DNA of 64,000 nucleotides from Diatrype stigma (lineage: Eukaryota; Ascomycota; Sordariomycetes; Xylariales; Diatrypaceae), in assembly GCA_022225965.2 (NCBI GenBank), contig JAKJXP020000088.1, forward strand, positions 147,064 through 211,063. The letters are read 5' to 3'. The notes beneath the pieces are model-generated. The model had not been told where the DNA came from and did no database searches. It worked only from the letters and a program-made list of their open reading frames with translations. Below, piece after piece: positions 46,922 to 58,368 of the stretch; position 1 is the stretch's first letter; each line of letters opens with the position of its first letter. The translations under genes were made by a program, and so were the position numbers.

Positions 46922-49436
46922 GGGTTGTCTTATTAGGGGGTCCACCTGCACCTTCTCCAATTGGACAATGATCGGCCCGAATGACGACCGTAGCGAGGTT
47001 TATAGGCGATAATCACCTATTGGCAGGCTGGTAAAGTAACTATGTCGGGTTGAGATACAGATCTCGACTTTAGATGTTCCAATATCGACTAGTCTCCCCC
47101 GTAAGCGTGCATATGGCTATGGAATCATATTCTGACAATTACAGGGCGGCTATAGCCGCCGTGTTCCAATGGTCGTGTTCAAGTAACGTGGTGCTGCAAA
47201 CTTTCACAACGTCTTAGTCTTCGTGTATTCTATTTGGGTCATTGTTATCATAGTCATCACGAGATACCATGCCCCAATGCGCCTCGTATGTTTACTACAC
47301 GTATGGCCCCTAATTCTAGGTCAGTTGATACGAGGAGCTTGCTCGGAGTCATTCTGGGTTTTTGGCCGTTAAACATAAGCAAAAAAGTGGCTTGCAACAG
47401 TATCCGGAAGTCCCTGGGTGCCTAATAGTTGATTGGTTCCAGGGTAACTATGGCCTATGTATTCTCCTGCTTGGTCACGTCGTCATATTCAGAGCTGGGT
47501 ATCATATATCATCCCTCGAATGGAACATACTCGCGCTTAACTGTCCGCATGCCATTGAAAACATTTTGCCCTGTAATGCAAGTTTTAGGTCTGTAGTTTG
47601 CCTCGTTTCCTACGTCTTGCAGTTTCGATAGCACTGAAGACATGAGAACGCCTTCCTCGATCATCATCCCACGTCCCTTTCCCCCTCTGAGCCGCGTATC
47701 ACCCACCCATCACTCTCAAGGCGGCACTGCGACCGTTCCATTACTACCTCTAATACATATAGGTATGTCCCATAGCACAGAATACTAGCCCAGCCAGCGC
47801 CTCGTGGTGAGTTGAGGCTTAGGCTTAGTCTGGATCACAAGGATGCTTCGTAACATATGGTTCTTTTTTAGCCTTGTAGTGCAGACACCGACGCAATGGA
47901 ACCACTGACACGGATTCGGATTCCGTGCTTGGGCAAACAGCAAGGTTCATGTCCGTGGTTGACACGCTTATCTACTCAATTGGAACTTTTCGGAAGATGT
48001 TGGTATCCTACTAGCTGGTAGCTGGTTGGAAGGTGGACTGGTCCGTCATCACTGCTACTGCCTGATTCGCCCACTTGCTTTTCTTGTCATCCTGGTCTCC
48101 CTGTTTTCTCGTGTTACACCATCCAAATCCAGGTTGGAGCTGGGTTACCGGTACTATATGACCTGCTAGCACCAAGTCGCTGACATGTTATGTCGGGCAA
48201 GGGCGGACAGCCAGTCCCTTACTGCCATGTAAGCTCGTGATATGCATTGGATGTGTCTCACTCCGCCACGAAGTGTTCTGTCTTTTCTTACCTATGTCTC
48301 TCTAGATCGGACCATCTGAGACGTTGTCCCATCTCAGCGTAGCTTAGACACGAGCTCGCCGTAAGCTGCAACGCCAAATAAACATGAACAAACATATATG
48401 ACTTCCTTTTTGATACACCTTGATACACGACTCTCTTGTACTACTATCCTGCGACCCAGCCTGACGCTTGGCTGTTCAGTTGCTGGGAGGATCGGATGAA
48501 TGCCCGTTATGGCTTCCCTCGCGTAATGGCGAGAAGTCCAAGATAAACCCACTGCTTGTTGACTTTATCGCTCAAGAGATAGAAGTAATAACACTGTCCA
48601 CTTTGCCACATGGTGGGATTTGAATAGTCGAGTACTTTGGATAAATTATGTCAGCAGCCGCTAGTATACCGAAGGGGATGATCCACCCCCTATTGTAAGG
48701 CTTATAAATGGCGTAGCAGCGTAGATTCTCAAGTCCTGATTCTATCCACGCCAAGACCAGAATATGGTAACTATGTCTTTGTCGGCATGCATATCTATCA
48801 CCTATCCAATATACAACAACATTTGACCGTCTCGTCTTAGTAACATCATGTGTAGTTGATCCGTGGTGGCCCTTTGCCTTGGTTTTTGGGATGCAGGAAG
48901 AGTTCCAGACAGTCTGAGTGGCACTGATATGGAAGCTGTGAAGACGCACAAATGTTCGTCTAGGACAAGATGAGCTGGTTCAAGCGGCCCATTCTGGGCC
49001 ACTATTGTGAGCTCGATTGAAGACAGCATCTGTGTCAGGGTTTGGTGTTACGTGACCCCTATAGAGGCCCGTGAGGGGTGTTTATACAGGTCCGTCGGCT
49101 TCTGGGCTTCCTAGAAATCCTAGAGGGTTAGGTATCAGACTGTTGTGAATACGAAAAGTTGCCCTGGCCCTCTGATCTCCAACAAAAAACTGACAATCTG
49201 CTGGCAGCGGCAGCAGCGGCGGTAGCGGCGGCAGCGAAGACGAAACTATTGCTTCGTCGTCAAACACGTCGTCGGACAGGTCTAAAGCACACAGCGTCTA
49301 GCATAAGAACATTTTGAGATGGGGTAGGAAGTACTTTCATCCAGAACATCCGCAGATAGGCATTGGGTGAGGCCCCCCTTGGCCGCTATCTTCCACTGGC
49401 GCAATATTGCTGCAGCACCGCTATCCATGGCTATCA

Positions 49437-50369
49437 CTATGAACCAAACAATGCCTTGTTCTCTTTGACCCAATCCTCAAGACTGGTCGATGGCTTGCCA
49501 GTGTAAAGCTTCACATTGCTCACGCCCTCCTCATAGTTGGGGAACCGCTGACCATTCCCCTTGTCTGGGCCCTTAGTACTGAACAATCCCACCATGTATT
49601 TCGCGAACATGGGCGGCATACCAAGGCCGATGTACTGGTCGTACCCTTCCTCGGGTCCCAGGGCCGTTATCGCCAAGTCCTTGCCAAGTACCTTGCCTAT
49701 TTTGGCGATGCTGTCATGGAACGACAGGATCTCGGGGTCGTACAGATACACCTTCTTCTGCCTGTTGCGTGGGCCTGAGACGAGGATGTTGCCGGCTACC
49801 CTGCCGATGTCGCCCGGTGTGATGTTGTCGTACTCGAACGCGCCGCCGTACAGCTTCACGTCATTTGCAGCGATGCCGGCTTTCTGCGACAGCAGGTTCG
49901 TGGCGAAGCATCCGGGACGCAGGGCGACGTACTTGTCGGGGCCGAACACGTCGTCCAGATTGGCCTCGACCTGCGCGTGCATATGCGGGATCAGGTCGGA
50001 GGCGGCGATCTCCCGCAGGCCCTGGTTGACGTAGATGGTGAAGCTGCTCAGGAAGACCACGAACTCGACGCCGGCGGCCTTCATCGCCGCGATGGCGCCC
50101 CGCAGGTAATCCGGGTCGCCGTGGACGAGGTAGGCGAAGGCGCGCTTGGCGCCAGAGGTCTCGACGGCCTGCCTCACGGTCTCGGGTTCCTTCAGGTCGG
50201 CTCGGATCCTATGGAAGCCGCCCGCCTGCTCCGAATCTTTCGTGAGGCCGGGAATGCTTTTGCTGGTATCTCGCATGGCCAGCCACACTTCGGCCCCATT
50301 CTCTGCAGCCGTGCGTGCGGCAACGGACCCAACTTGGCCTGTCGGGCCGAAGACGATCACGGAGGTCAT
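49437..50369 (-). CDS. NmrA-like NAD(P)-binding (atypical SDR) protein
   Basis: Single-exon gene of 310 residues; the ATG at 50,369 is the first in frame. The N-terminus M-T-S-V-I-V-F-G-P-T-G-Q-V-G-S-V carries the GxxGxxG dinucleotide-binding loop at residues 8-14. The A-F-A-Y-L-V-H-G and F-V-V-F-L-S-S-F-T strands and the A-L-R-P-G-C-F strand-turn are typical of NmrA/HSCARG-type atypical short-chain dehydrogenases, which often lack the catalytic YxxxK. I see none in the expected place. Members act as redox-sensing regulators (NmrA with GATA factors) or as isoflavone-reductase-like enzymes. Which applies cannot be told from sequence. It is transcribed divergently from the ankyrin gene with 944 bp between them, so the two could share control elements. 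Confidence 0.9.
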   Translation of the reverse strand: MTSVIVFGPTGQVGSVAARTAAENGAEVWLAMRDTSKSIPGLTKDSEQAGGFHRIRADLKEPETVRQAVETSGAKRAFAYLVHGDPDYLRGAIAAMKAAGVEFVVFLSSFTIYVNQGLREIAASDLIPHMHAQVEANLDDVFGPDKYVALRPGCFATNLLSQKAGIAANDVKLYGGAFEYDNITPGDIGRVAGNILVSGPRNRQKKVYLYDPEILSFHDSIAKIGKVLGKDLAITALGPEEGYDQYIGLGMPPMFAKYMVGLFSTKGPDKGNGQRFPNYEEGVSNVKLYTGKPSTSLEDWVKENKALFGS

Positions 50370-51313
50370 GATGGGGTGCAATCAGGGCGCGTTGATGGCG
50401 GTCGATGGTGGTAAGACTCAGCACCAGTACTCGGTAAAATCAGATATATTGCTGCTCTTTACGCCTTTGTATAACTCAAGTTGGCACCCCGCCTTAAGTA
50501 AGGCGTACACGACACAGTCTGCTACGCCGCATTATTGATCCTGTCGGAAATATCGGGTCTTCGGTAACAAAATGGTTCGGCGTCGGCGAGTAGGACGGGA
50601 TTATCGGGGGAACAAGCCCGACTAAATGAATCGCTATCTCGATTTGATTGTTCTTGGTGTAGGTATAGGTGGGGTAAGCTCAGGATGTCTTGTATACTAG
50701 CGAAGCCCCTTTCTCAAGGGATACCTACCTAAGGGTAGCCGGTGTGGTATTTTTTAAGTCCCCATCACCGCGAAGGACTGCCGTGTGCTTATGAGAGCGT
50801 GGCAATGATCACGAGGTTTCATTCTTCGAATCGCTGTTACGGAGCGTATTTCCTCGCTCCCAAGATATAACCGTGGCTGAATACCAAGGCCAACCTGTGG
50901 ACTGGATAAACCAGCCTCGAATGCTTCAAGGACCAGCAACCTAGATGTTTACGGCCAATCAAGGACACCAAACGGGACATCTCGGGCTGAGGCCCTTTTT
51001 CCACTTCCTAAGTTGGGCACACATATCCAGCCATTGGGCTCTCTTCGCAGCATAGCCAACGTGCATAGCCCCCAACATAAACTGCCATCAGGCTGAGCAT
51101 TGCCACTCTCATCCTCTGCAAGTCCAAGTCAGCTCAAATGCACCCCCGCTTCCAACAACTTGTCAGTATCACCACCATGCCCAGCTTCTATTTCCCCCCA
51201 GGTTTATCATAGCCTAGGGCATGCGAAATCATTGAATCTATATTATCCGTCATACATCTCAATTTTGATCATCGTCAGTCTCTATCGCCCGCCGTTGCTG
51301 ATATAACAGAAGT
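50370..51313. promoter_or_regulatory. Divergent intergenic region of NmrA-like and ankyrin genes
   Basis: 944 bp separate two start codons pointing outward, so both promoters must lie here. No other gene is visible. A TAGGTATAGGTGGGGTAAG stretch near 50,660 and CTACCTAAGGGTAG near 50,726 belong to the window-wide TACCTA motif class. Confidence 0.5.
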
Positions 51314-54300
51314 ATGGCGGCCGAGGGTTTAGGCTTAGCCGCCTCGGTCGCAGGCCTCGTATCGCTGGGCTTGCAGCTCACTGGTGGCATTGTCAAATAC
51401 CTCGACGCCTTCGAGAGCCGCCAAGAAGATTTAATCAATGCTAAACGACAGAATGATGCTCTGATGGCTGGTCTCCTTGCGATTCAAACAGCGTCATCCA
51501 GTTTCCAAGGCCAACATTCTCAGGCTATTGCTGCAGTGATACAAAACATTCAAGCCTGCGAGACAGAGCTCACCGCCGCGGAGGCACTGAGGGTCGACCT
51601 TGCCGATTGCGAGCGGAGCACTTGGACGATGCGACTTGAGAACCAAAAGAAGAAGATGACTTACGCGTTCCATCGATCCAAAGTTCAACAACTTGCTCAG
51701 CGATTGCAGCAAGCCAATGGAATTCTACAGCTGAGTTTAGCCGGGCTGGAGCTGTAAGTCTGGTGTCTTCATTATTATTGGCTAGTTTCTCAACACGTTA
51801 ATAGGGAACTCTCGAGGATAAGCACAAACAAACTATCTGAGATTGGATCATCTTCTCAGAACCACGCTTCTGAACTACTTCTTGTTCGGTCAAAATTGGA
51901 GGCAGTCGAAACGCCTATTGCCAACATTCATGACCAACTTATACCTTCTTTGCAGGGCAGTGTCGAGACTACTGCTAGCTTGGTCGTATCACACTCCGGA
52001 GTCATCGCACACAGAATTCAGGAGAGCAGCCAGGTTATCCAAGAGGAGTTCAAGCGATCACAGGATTTGATGCAACTGCAATTGAGACAGCAACAAGAGG
52101 AATTTGGAAGAGTCCAACAACTCTTACAGAAACTCCAACAACAAAACGAACAGAAGCAGTCTGTTCGAACCTTAGCCGCCAGAGCAACTAGCAAACCAGC
52201 CATACTAAAGGATCTATACGATAGTGTCCAGGAGACGAAGCACAGTCATAGCCAAGGTTTCCCGCTGGATCATACAGGTCATGGCTCACAGAATAGGGCT
52301 GGGGCACCATTCCAGGACTCGCAGTTCACATCAACCACGGGTAGAATATGTATATGCACTCGCCCCCACCGGCTGATGGCGAGAAGGGGCATACAGTTGG
52401 GCCATATATATTTCTCTAGTGAGTGGGACACCCAGGGACATTGGCCGAGTTGTCCGCTCTCAAAGACAGCAAGGAAGCATCGTCGAGCAATAAACCTAAC
52501 ATACAAGGGTTTCACCCGCATACTGGAGTCTGCCATTAACATCTCGTTCGCATGGACACATGGATCTGGTGGCTTCAGTATCAGTCCGAATTTCACCTAC
52601 TATCCGACTGTGGACACTTTTTCGAGTCCAACTTTTCGTATTGTGAGATTGCTGGGTGATTTCCTTCTTGCCTACCCTGCGGGAAATCGAGAACAGTTTT
52701 TGGTCGCTTGCTTAAGAAAACTAGTGAGGCTTTTTGATGAGAAAAAGGCGTCCCCAATTGCTGTTAATGACAGAAACGAAAGCTTGATGCATTATGCAGT
52801 CAGGGCGGTAGGTTTGGTCCTTGGAAGCCCTTTAGATAACATCTTGACAACTAATAGCATATTAGTATGATATTCTTCTACTATTCTCGAGAGATAATAA
52901 TCACCGTGTAATCAACTTCTATTCTGAACTTATTCAGGTGTTACTCTCGTACGACGTTCCAGCGTGGAGTTATGACATCAAAGGTGAGTTTGGCATGGTT
53001 CAAACACAGGTAAACACTGACAATATTGATAGGGGAATCTCCATTACTTAGATTGAGGCACGCTAGATTCGGGTTAAGTGATTCACATGTATTCATCAGA
53101 CAAAGCGTCATAAATGCCTTGCTACAAGCAAGTCCAGGAGGCCAACCAGCTATCTTGGACGGCTCTTCCTATGATGTCGATGAGCACATCTTGCCTATGT
53201 CAGCCTTGCAATTGTACGATGGATCTCATGGCTTTGCTGAAGGTAAGCTAAGTTTAAAATTCGCGGTCTAGTTTCACTTACCCCTGCTAAACAACGGACA
53301 GCTTGTGAATGCGGCCCTTTGAGCATGGCAGTGATCCGTAACGACGTTCACGAAGTAACTCGTATTTTGAGTCGGTTTCCTGGCTCACTATCCGAAGTGG
53401 ATATTTACGGCCACAGCCCGCTTCACCTGGCAGCAGCGAAACCTCAAATCCTAGCCCTCTTAGTGGAATCTGCAAACCTTAGTCTACTGGATCAACGCGA
53501 CAAAGATGGTTTCACTGTGCTCGAAACAGCTATGGTTCTCAGCTCTAAGCAATGCATCAACCATTCAGATCCTATCAGATGTCGCCAATGTGCCTGCACT
53601 CAGTGCGTAGAAATACTTCTCGGAGCTAGGTGCAATGTACGGATGCAAGCGGTGGGCAATATTCAATCCTACCGGGACCGGGAATATCTTATCTTATCCG
53701 AAATCCTTGATCGGGCATCGGAGCTCGCCCGGCGCCGCTATATTTTTCACATGAAAGAATTGCGAACTCCTCGGAAAATGCGACGGTTGTCATCGCACAA
53801 ATGCCCACCGACAAAGCGAAATGTATTAGATGGGATAAATACAGCCAAGGACAGGAATGGGGCCGAGTCAAGCGCTTATAGATCGGTAGATGAGCCACAA
53901 GTTATCGGGAACAATGAAGTCGACCGCTGGGGTTGGATCTATGATGAAATTACTGATCCTTGCATCGGTAGGCTGTTTTACCGCCATGGTTTTCGACCTG
54001 GTCCATCCTTCTTCATTAACCACCCAAACCGGATCATCATGAACAGGCCTCTAAACTTCGACTATACCTCCTGGTTGGTGGACCATGGCGCGGACTTGTT
54101 TATAAGATCACCAAGTGCACCTCCTGTCATTGAGGGTTTTCCGAACGTTGGGTTATTCGGTGCGCACCATGCATTTTTTCTCTTAGGAGATCAATTGCGC
54201 GGCCTGGTTAAAGAGCGGCAGAGTATAATCATGGCCACGTTCAACAAACTCAACACAGCGGTAGAACGTCTTAACCTTACAGATGGCTGTCAATGCCATT

Positions 54301-54938
54301 GCTCTATAAGTGGATGTAGCCCATTTATATGGATGATGAAAGCAAACATCTTCAGGAATTACACTTCTCCTTCTAATGATCACCTTAAAGATCGCCTTCA
54401 AAATGAGGCCCATCGAATATTATACTACTACAGCACCTGCGGCCCTGAATTGACGATGCTGACGTACGAGGCGGCAATCAGGTTCATAACCTTTCAAGCT
54501 TTGGGTCTCATACATACTTGTTGCAATATGTACTCTCTGATGAGAGCTGGGGGGGAATGGGTCGAAAGAGACGACGTCGACATGATTAACGAAGAGCAGG
54601 CCTCACTTCTCGAAGTGCACGAGGAACTAGTGGCAGAATTCGGAAAGAAAGCTCTCATGTTCATGAAGGATGTACCAGATGGTCGCCCGCACCTACTTGA
54701 TTTCTGGTCGATATACTGGGTTGTGCGGATGAAGGAAGTGCTGGAGAAACTTGACGGTGATGAGTTAACTGACCTAGAGAGACAAGGCGCGGAGGAGATT
54801 GGCGTCCAGTGGTGCGAGCCAGTCAAGGAAGAGGGGAAAGAGGAGGAAAATCCGTATGGACTCAGTACAGTAGAGTATTGGTTGCATAACTTGGATTTAG
54901 TCTGTCCCGAGTATAATGAGCCTTGGCCGGAGGACTGA
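51314..54938 (+). CDS. STAND-type N-terminal domain / ankyrin-repeat protein
   Basis: Five exons: 51,314-51,753, 51,805-52,864, 52,938-52,983, 53,033-53,242 and 53,302-54,938 (1,130 residues), with introns of 49-73 bp, all GT..AG and frame-preserving. Residues 1 to about 120 (G-L-A-A-S-V-A-G-L-V-S-L-G-L-Q-L-T, then helices) match the fungal N-terminal domain of STAND/NLR-type proteins. A Gln-rich coiled coil spans about 217-266. Then comes the conserved G-G-F-S-I-S-P-N-F-T-Y-Y-P-T-V-D block of this fungal family, and degenerate ankyrin repeats (about 594-665, G-H-S-P-L-H-L-A-A-A). Six Cys at about 670-696, including CxxCxCxxC, look zinc-binding. No NACHT or NB-ARC Walker motif is present, so it is not a full NLR. 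Role is unproven; self/non-self recognition or scaffolding are guesses. Exon 3 is only 46 bp and should be verified. Confidence 0.83.
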
Positions 54939-55588
54939 CTTAAGATAGGGGAGCAGTATCAGACTATGAGGTGTTGAGAGGATGTTTCGACTTGGTGCTT
55001 CTTGGTCTAAGTTAAGGCTTTCGACCCCGGTTGCAATTGAGAATAAGAATTGTTGTACAAGTTGTTTGTCAATATGTTCGATTATATCAAGATGATAAAT
55101 ACTTTCCCTTAGGCTCCCCTGACTTCTCAAGAAACCAGGACTATTACAAGAATCATGGGTATAATGTCGCGTTTCTAAATAGCCCTTATATTGACGTATT
55201 TGCTACACTCTGCTAAAGCTCTAAGGAAGGAAGGAAAGAAGGGAGCGTCGGAAGGTATGGGGGGAGATCGGACCTCTATATAGGCCCAAATGGACCCCCC
55301 AGGGGGGGTCCCCTGCTAGAGCGTTATATCCACTCTAGAGCAGCTCCAAATATACCCATTTTGGTCGCGACATATAATTTTTCCATTGATAGGACATTTA
55401 CATAACTTCATCCATTCGTTTGCTATAGCATCAAGCCGAGCAACGCCACCAGCTGGGACGGCAAGGAAGTGGCATCTCCCAGGCTAGTCTCAATAACGAC
55501 TCGTCTTCGGGTCCCATTGCGCCTCCATGATGGCCTGCTCGAGCTGTTTTCCCTCCGCGCGTAGTACTACCTATGCACTCGGTCCAAA
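54939..55588. other. Intergenic with fold-back sequences
   Basis: Convergent 3' ends of the ankyrin and phosphatase genes. GGACCCCCC-AGGGGGGGTCC (55,292-55,311) and CTGCTAGAG/CTCTAGAGCAG (55,313-55,345) form adjacent hairpins, possibly a terminator-like structure or a transposon-end fragment. Confidence 0.5.
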
Positions 55589-57034
55589 TCAAGCCTTCAC
55601 GCCAGGGGCGTCTGCAGCAGCGCGCGCGCCGGCAAGTGTTGACTTCTTGACGAGCCTTAAGCCGGCCACCGCGTAAATGAGCGCCTCGATTCCGAGGACG
55701 ACCGCCAGGGTAACCAGAGCACCGATGACGCCGGCGACAGGGGTCGATATATTGCTATTGCCTCCGGTGACAGCAGCAGCGTTCGCATCACCACCAGAGT
55801 CCGAAGACCCGGAGCTCGCGCATACGCCCGTGGTGTTGCCGCAGGCGGTGCACCAGGCGGCGGTGTCGCCGATGGCGAACTTGCCCATCTCGGCGGCGAA
55901 GGTGTTCCAGGGGAGTTCGGTCTCCTGGCGGCCGAAGAGCGGGTAGGCGACGGGCTCGTTCTGGGCGGCGGTGCCGTTGGCGAAGAGGAAGCGGACGGAC
56001 ACGTCGTCGGCGCTCGGGTAGTCCGCGTCCGACACGGCGCTGGCGTTGGTGACGAGCTCGAAGGCCATCGAGGACGCGTAGTCGACGATGCCCTCGAAAT
56101 TGGGCGAGACGGCGCCGGTCAGCTGCGCCAGGCCGAAGAACGAGAAGAAGCTGGCGTAGGCGCCGAACTGGGCGCCGAACGGCACGGCGGACCGCCCCGT
56201 CAGCGTCGCGTTGAGCTGCTGCACGACCTGCGCCGCGAGCACGGCGCCCGCCACGGCCCGGATCGGGTCCGACGCGTTCCACGCCAGGTTCCACTCGTGG
56301 ACGTTGGCGAGCACCTGCAGCTCCCTGACGGCGTCGTCGGTCAGCAGGTCCGACGCCGGGATGGTGGCGTTGTGGATGCGCGCCACGTTGACGAGGTCGA
56401 AGATGGTGTAGGCGTTCTTGAAGTTGGCCTGCGCGGCCGTGAAGGTGCCGTTGATGACGGGCAGCAGGCCGCTGTAGAAGTCCTGCGTGTCCGCGAGCGT
56501 CTGCAGGTACTCGGCCGACGCCAGGTAGTTGTTGGAGCTCACCATGGCGTTGCCGCACCCGGAGTTGCCCTGCAGCCACTCGCTGTTCTCCGAGTTGGGG
56601 TTCGACGACGCCGACGCCACCGCGTCGACCGGGATGTACTGGTAGCCGCCCAGCGGCGCCTCGACCGTCGAGCCGTTGGCGAGCGACTGCGACGACAGGG
56701 AGCCCACCGGCGGGTACAGGCCCTGGAGGAACACCTGGGCCGAGCTCTGCAGGACGGTGTCGACGGGCGACGTGACCGTCAGCTGGCTCGCGATGGCGAT
56801 GTCATGGCTCAGCCCGAAGATGGGGGAGCTGGCGTTGGAAGCGACGTATCGGTTCCGGTAGTAGGCGCCCGAGCTGTAGACCTCCTCGGCTCCCAGGGAC
56901 GTCAGGTTGACCGGCTTGTGGGTCTTGGGCGTCCTGTCTCCGTGCCGGTGGAAGATATAGACACCGAGGACGGTCTCCTCGGCTTGAATCAGCGGCAACG
57001 CCGCCAGCGATACGATTAGCGCCTTGACGTGCAT
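55589..57034 (-). CDS. Histidine-acid-phosphatase-like, membrane-anchored surface protein
   Basis: Single exon, 481 residues. A signal peptide (M-H-V-K-A-L-I-V-S-L-A-A-L-P-L-I-Q-A) precedes the histidine-phosphatase catalytic motif R-H-G-D-R-T-P at 30-36, where His31 would be the phosphorylated nucleophile. At least eight N-x-S/T sites indicate glycosylation. The A-S-S-M-A-F-E-L-V-T block is typical of the acid phosphatase/phytase superfamily. A hydrophobic helix at about 432-459 followed by Arg/Lys predicts a C-terminal membrane anchor facing out. The second catalytic pair (His-Asp) that normally follows is not evident; the aligned stretch reads F-G-A-Y-A-S-F-F-S-F-F-G-L. Activity is therefore uncertain. 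The coding region is GC-rich. Confidence 0.88.
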   Translation of the reverse strand: MHVKALIVSLAALPLIQAEETVLGVYIFHRHGDRTPKTHKPVNLTSLGAEEVYSSGAYYRNRYVASNASSPIFGLSHDIAIASQLTVTSPVDTVLQSSAQVFLQGLYPPVGSLSSQSLANGSTVEAPLGGYQYIPVDAVASASSNPNSENSEWLQGNSGCGNAMVSSNNYLASAEYLQTLADTQDFYSGLLPVINGTFTAAQANFKNAYTIFDLVNVARIHNATIPASDLLTDDAVRELQVLANVHEWNLAWNASDPIRAVAGAVLAAQVVQQLNATLTGRSAVPFGAQFGAYASFFSFFGLAQLTGAVSPNFEGIVDYASSMAFELVTNASAVSDADYPSADDVSVRFLFANGTAAQNEPVAYPLFGRQETELPWNTFAAEMGKFAIGDTAAWCTACGNTTGVCASSGSSDSGGDANAAAVTGGNSNISTPVAGVIGALVTLAVVLGIEALIYAVAGLRLVKKSTLAGARAAADAPGVKA

Positions 57035-58368
57035 CGTGTCTGCGGCCTAGTTTTTGATCACGGAAAGGGATGGGCAGTTCACGCAACAAGCTATGAGAAC
57101 GAGGATGGGGTGTCAATCCTTTCTAATAAGAAGCTTGTAAGCCGCGGAGAAGCGGCACACGAGAATGCTACTCTACCTGCCTCTCGTTCGGGTGGATATC
57201 AAGGAAACAAAACGTGGTCGACCCCGCCTACGACCCTGTCCCTTATCCCATGCAGGCCGATCTAGGTGCATTATAGGGGCATTTGTCGTCGGTCCAACCT
57301 ACCCAAGTCGGACTTAGAGCGGGCGTCCTGTAGTTCTGGCCGGGTGGAGCCCGATAACCGACGGAGAACGATCAATCGAAAGGCGCATCGAAAGTGGTGC
57401 TATCGGGCAAGCTACTTGAGAGGCCTAGCCGATTCCAGGTTATATGTTCCATCCAAGGTGCTCCCGTTAGTTACCATCTACACAGTAGTACTTTGTTCAG
57501 TGGGCTGGATGGAAAATTTTCAATCTATAATCAGTAGGTCAGGAGGCGATTAGAGCTCCGACGAGTATAGCTCAAGTACCACTCCCTAACCGACAGGCCA
57601 GATTGATGGCTGAATTGAACAAACCCTTACGTTCAAGTTCTGATAACTATGTGTCTTGTCTGTCATCTCTGATATGCTAATCCTATCGGGAAGTTTGGTA
57701 CGGGGGCTTCCCTAGATCTGTCTAGCTTAAGATGTTCTTCCGGGCGCTCAATATCAAAAAGCTTATTTCGATCGAGTGGGTAATAGAGATATACGTATCA
57801 TCCAATCATGCCCAAGGAACTAAGCTCCGCAAGCAGTATTACTTGCTTCTCCGCTGCATGTGAACTCCTCGGAATCTCGGGTGCAGGTGAGGGGCGGCGG
57901 GTTCGGCCGGGCAGGCTCTTTAGGATCGGCCGACGGCGTCTCGATACTCAAATTCGGCGATGAGCGGGGGAGTAGATGGTCCATTCATCATATATAATAA
58001 CTCGCTTATGGGAGGTAAGATACTATACGTGGTATTTGTTGACATGGTGGACTGGTCAGGGGCACTACCAATATCAGGGTTTGGCATAGTATTAGGTAGG
58101 TTGCTTACCCTCGCCTTCCAGGAGAGTCACGAATTGCGATGCAGAGAATCTCCTATGTAAGTGAATGTGTTGCATTTCGCATGCTAAAGATTCTAAGTAC
58201 GAAAGAACGTCAAAATAATAACCGCGACTGATTAGGGGCCTACTTATGTAGTTACTTGAACGCAATGAACTCCCAACCGATGCAGAATGCTCCTCTAAAC
58301 CAGTTACCCAATGCCGGTCCGTCTATGCAATTTCACCCTAACGACCTACCCCAATACCGCAACTCCGT
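57035..58368. other. Intergenic between phosphatase and cupin genes
   Basis: No coding signal. The first several hundred bases must hold the phosphatase promoter (minus strand). No TATA box or other site stands out. Confidence 0.55.

Larger units (their letters stand above)
43024..49436. other. 6.4-kb gene-free stretch
   Basis: Many short open frames occur on both strands, but none has motifs, codon bias or plausible splicing. The stretch is dense in TACCTAGGTA-like motifs (for example 44,250-44,270, 44,579-44,612 and 46,190-46,206). It also holds a (CA)n tract, a GTAT tract near 46,573-46,590 and a palindrome at 46,903-46,921. Its near end carries the transporter promoter. Confidence 0.55.
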
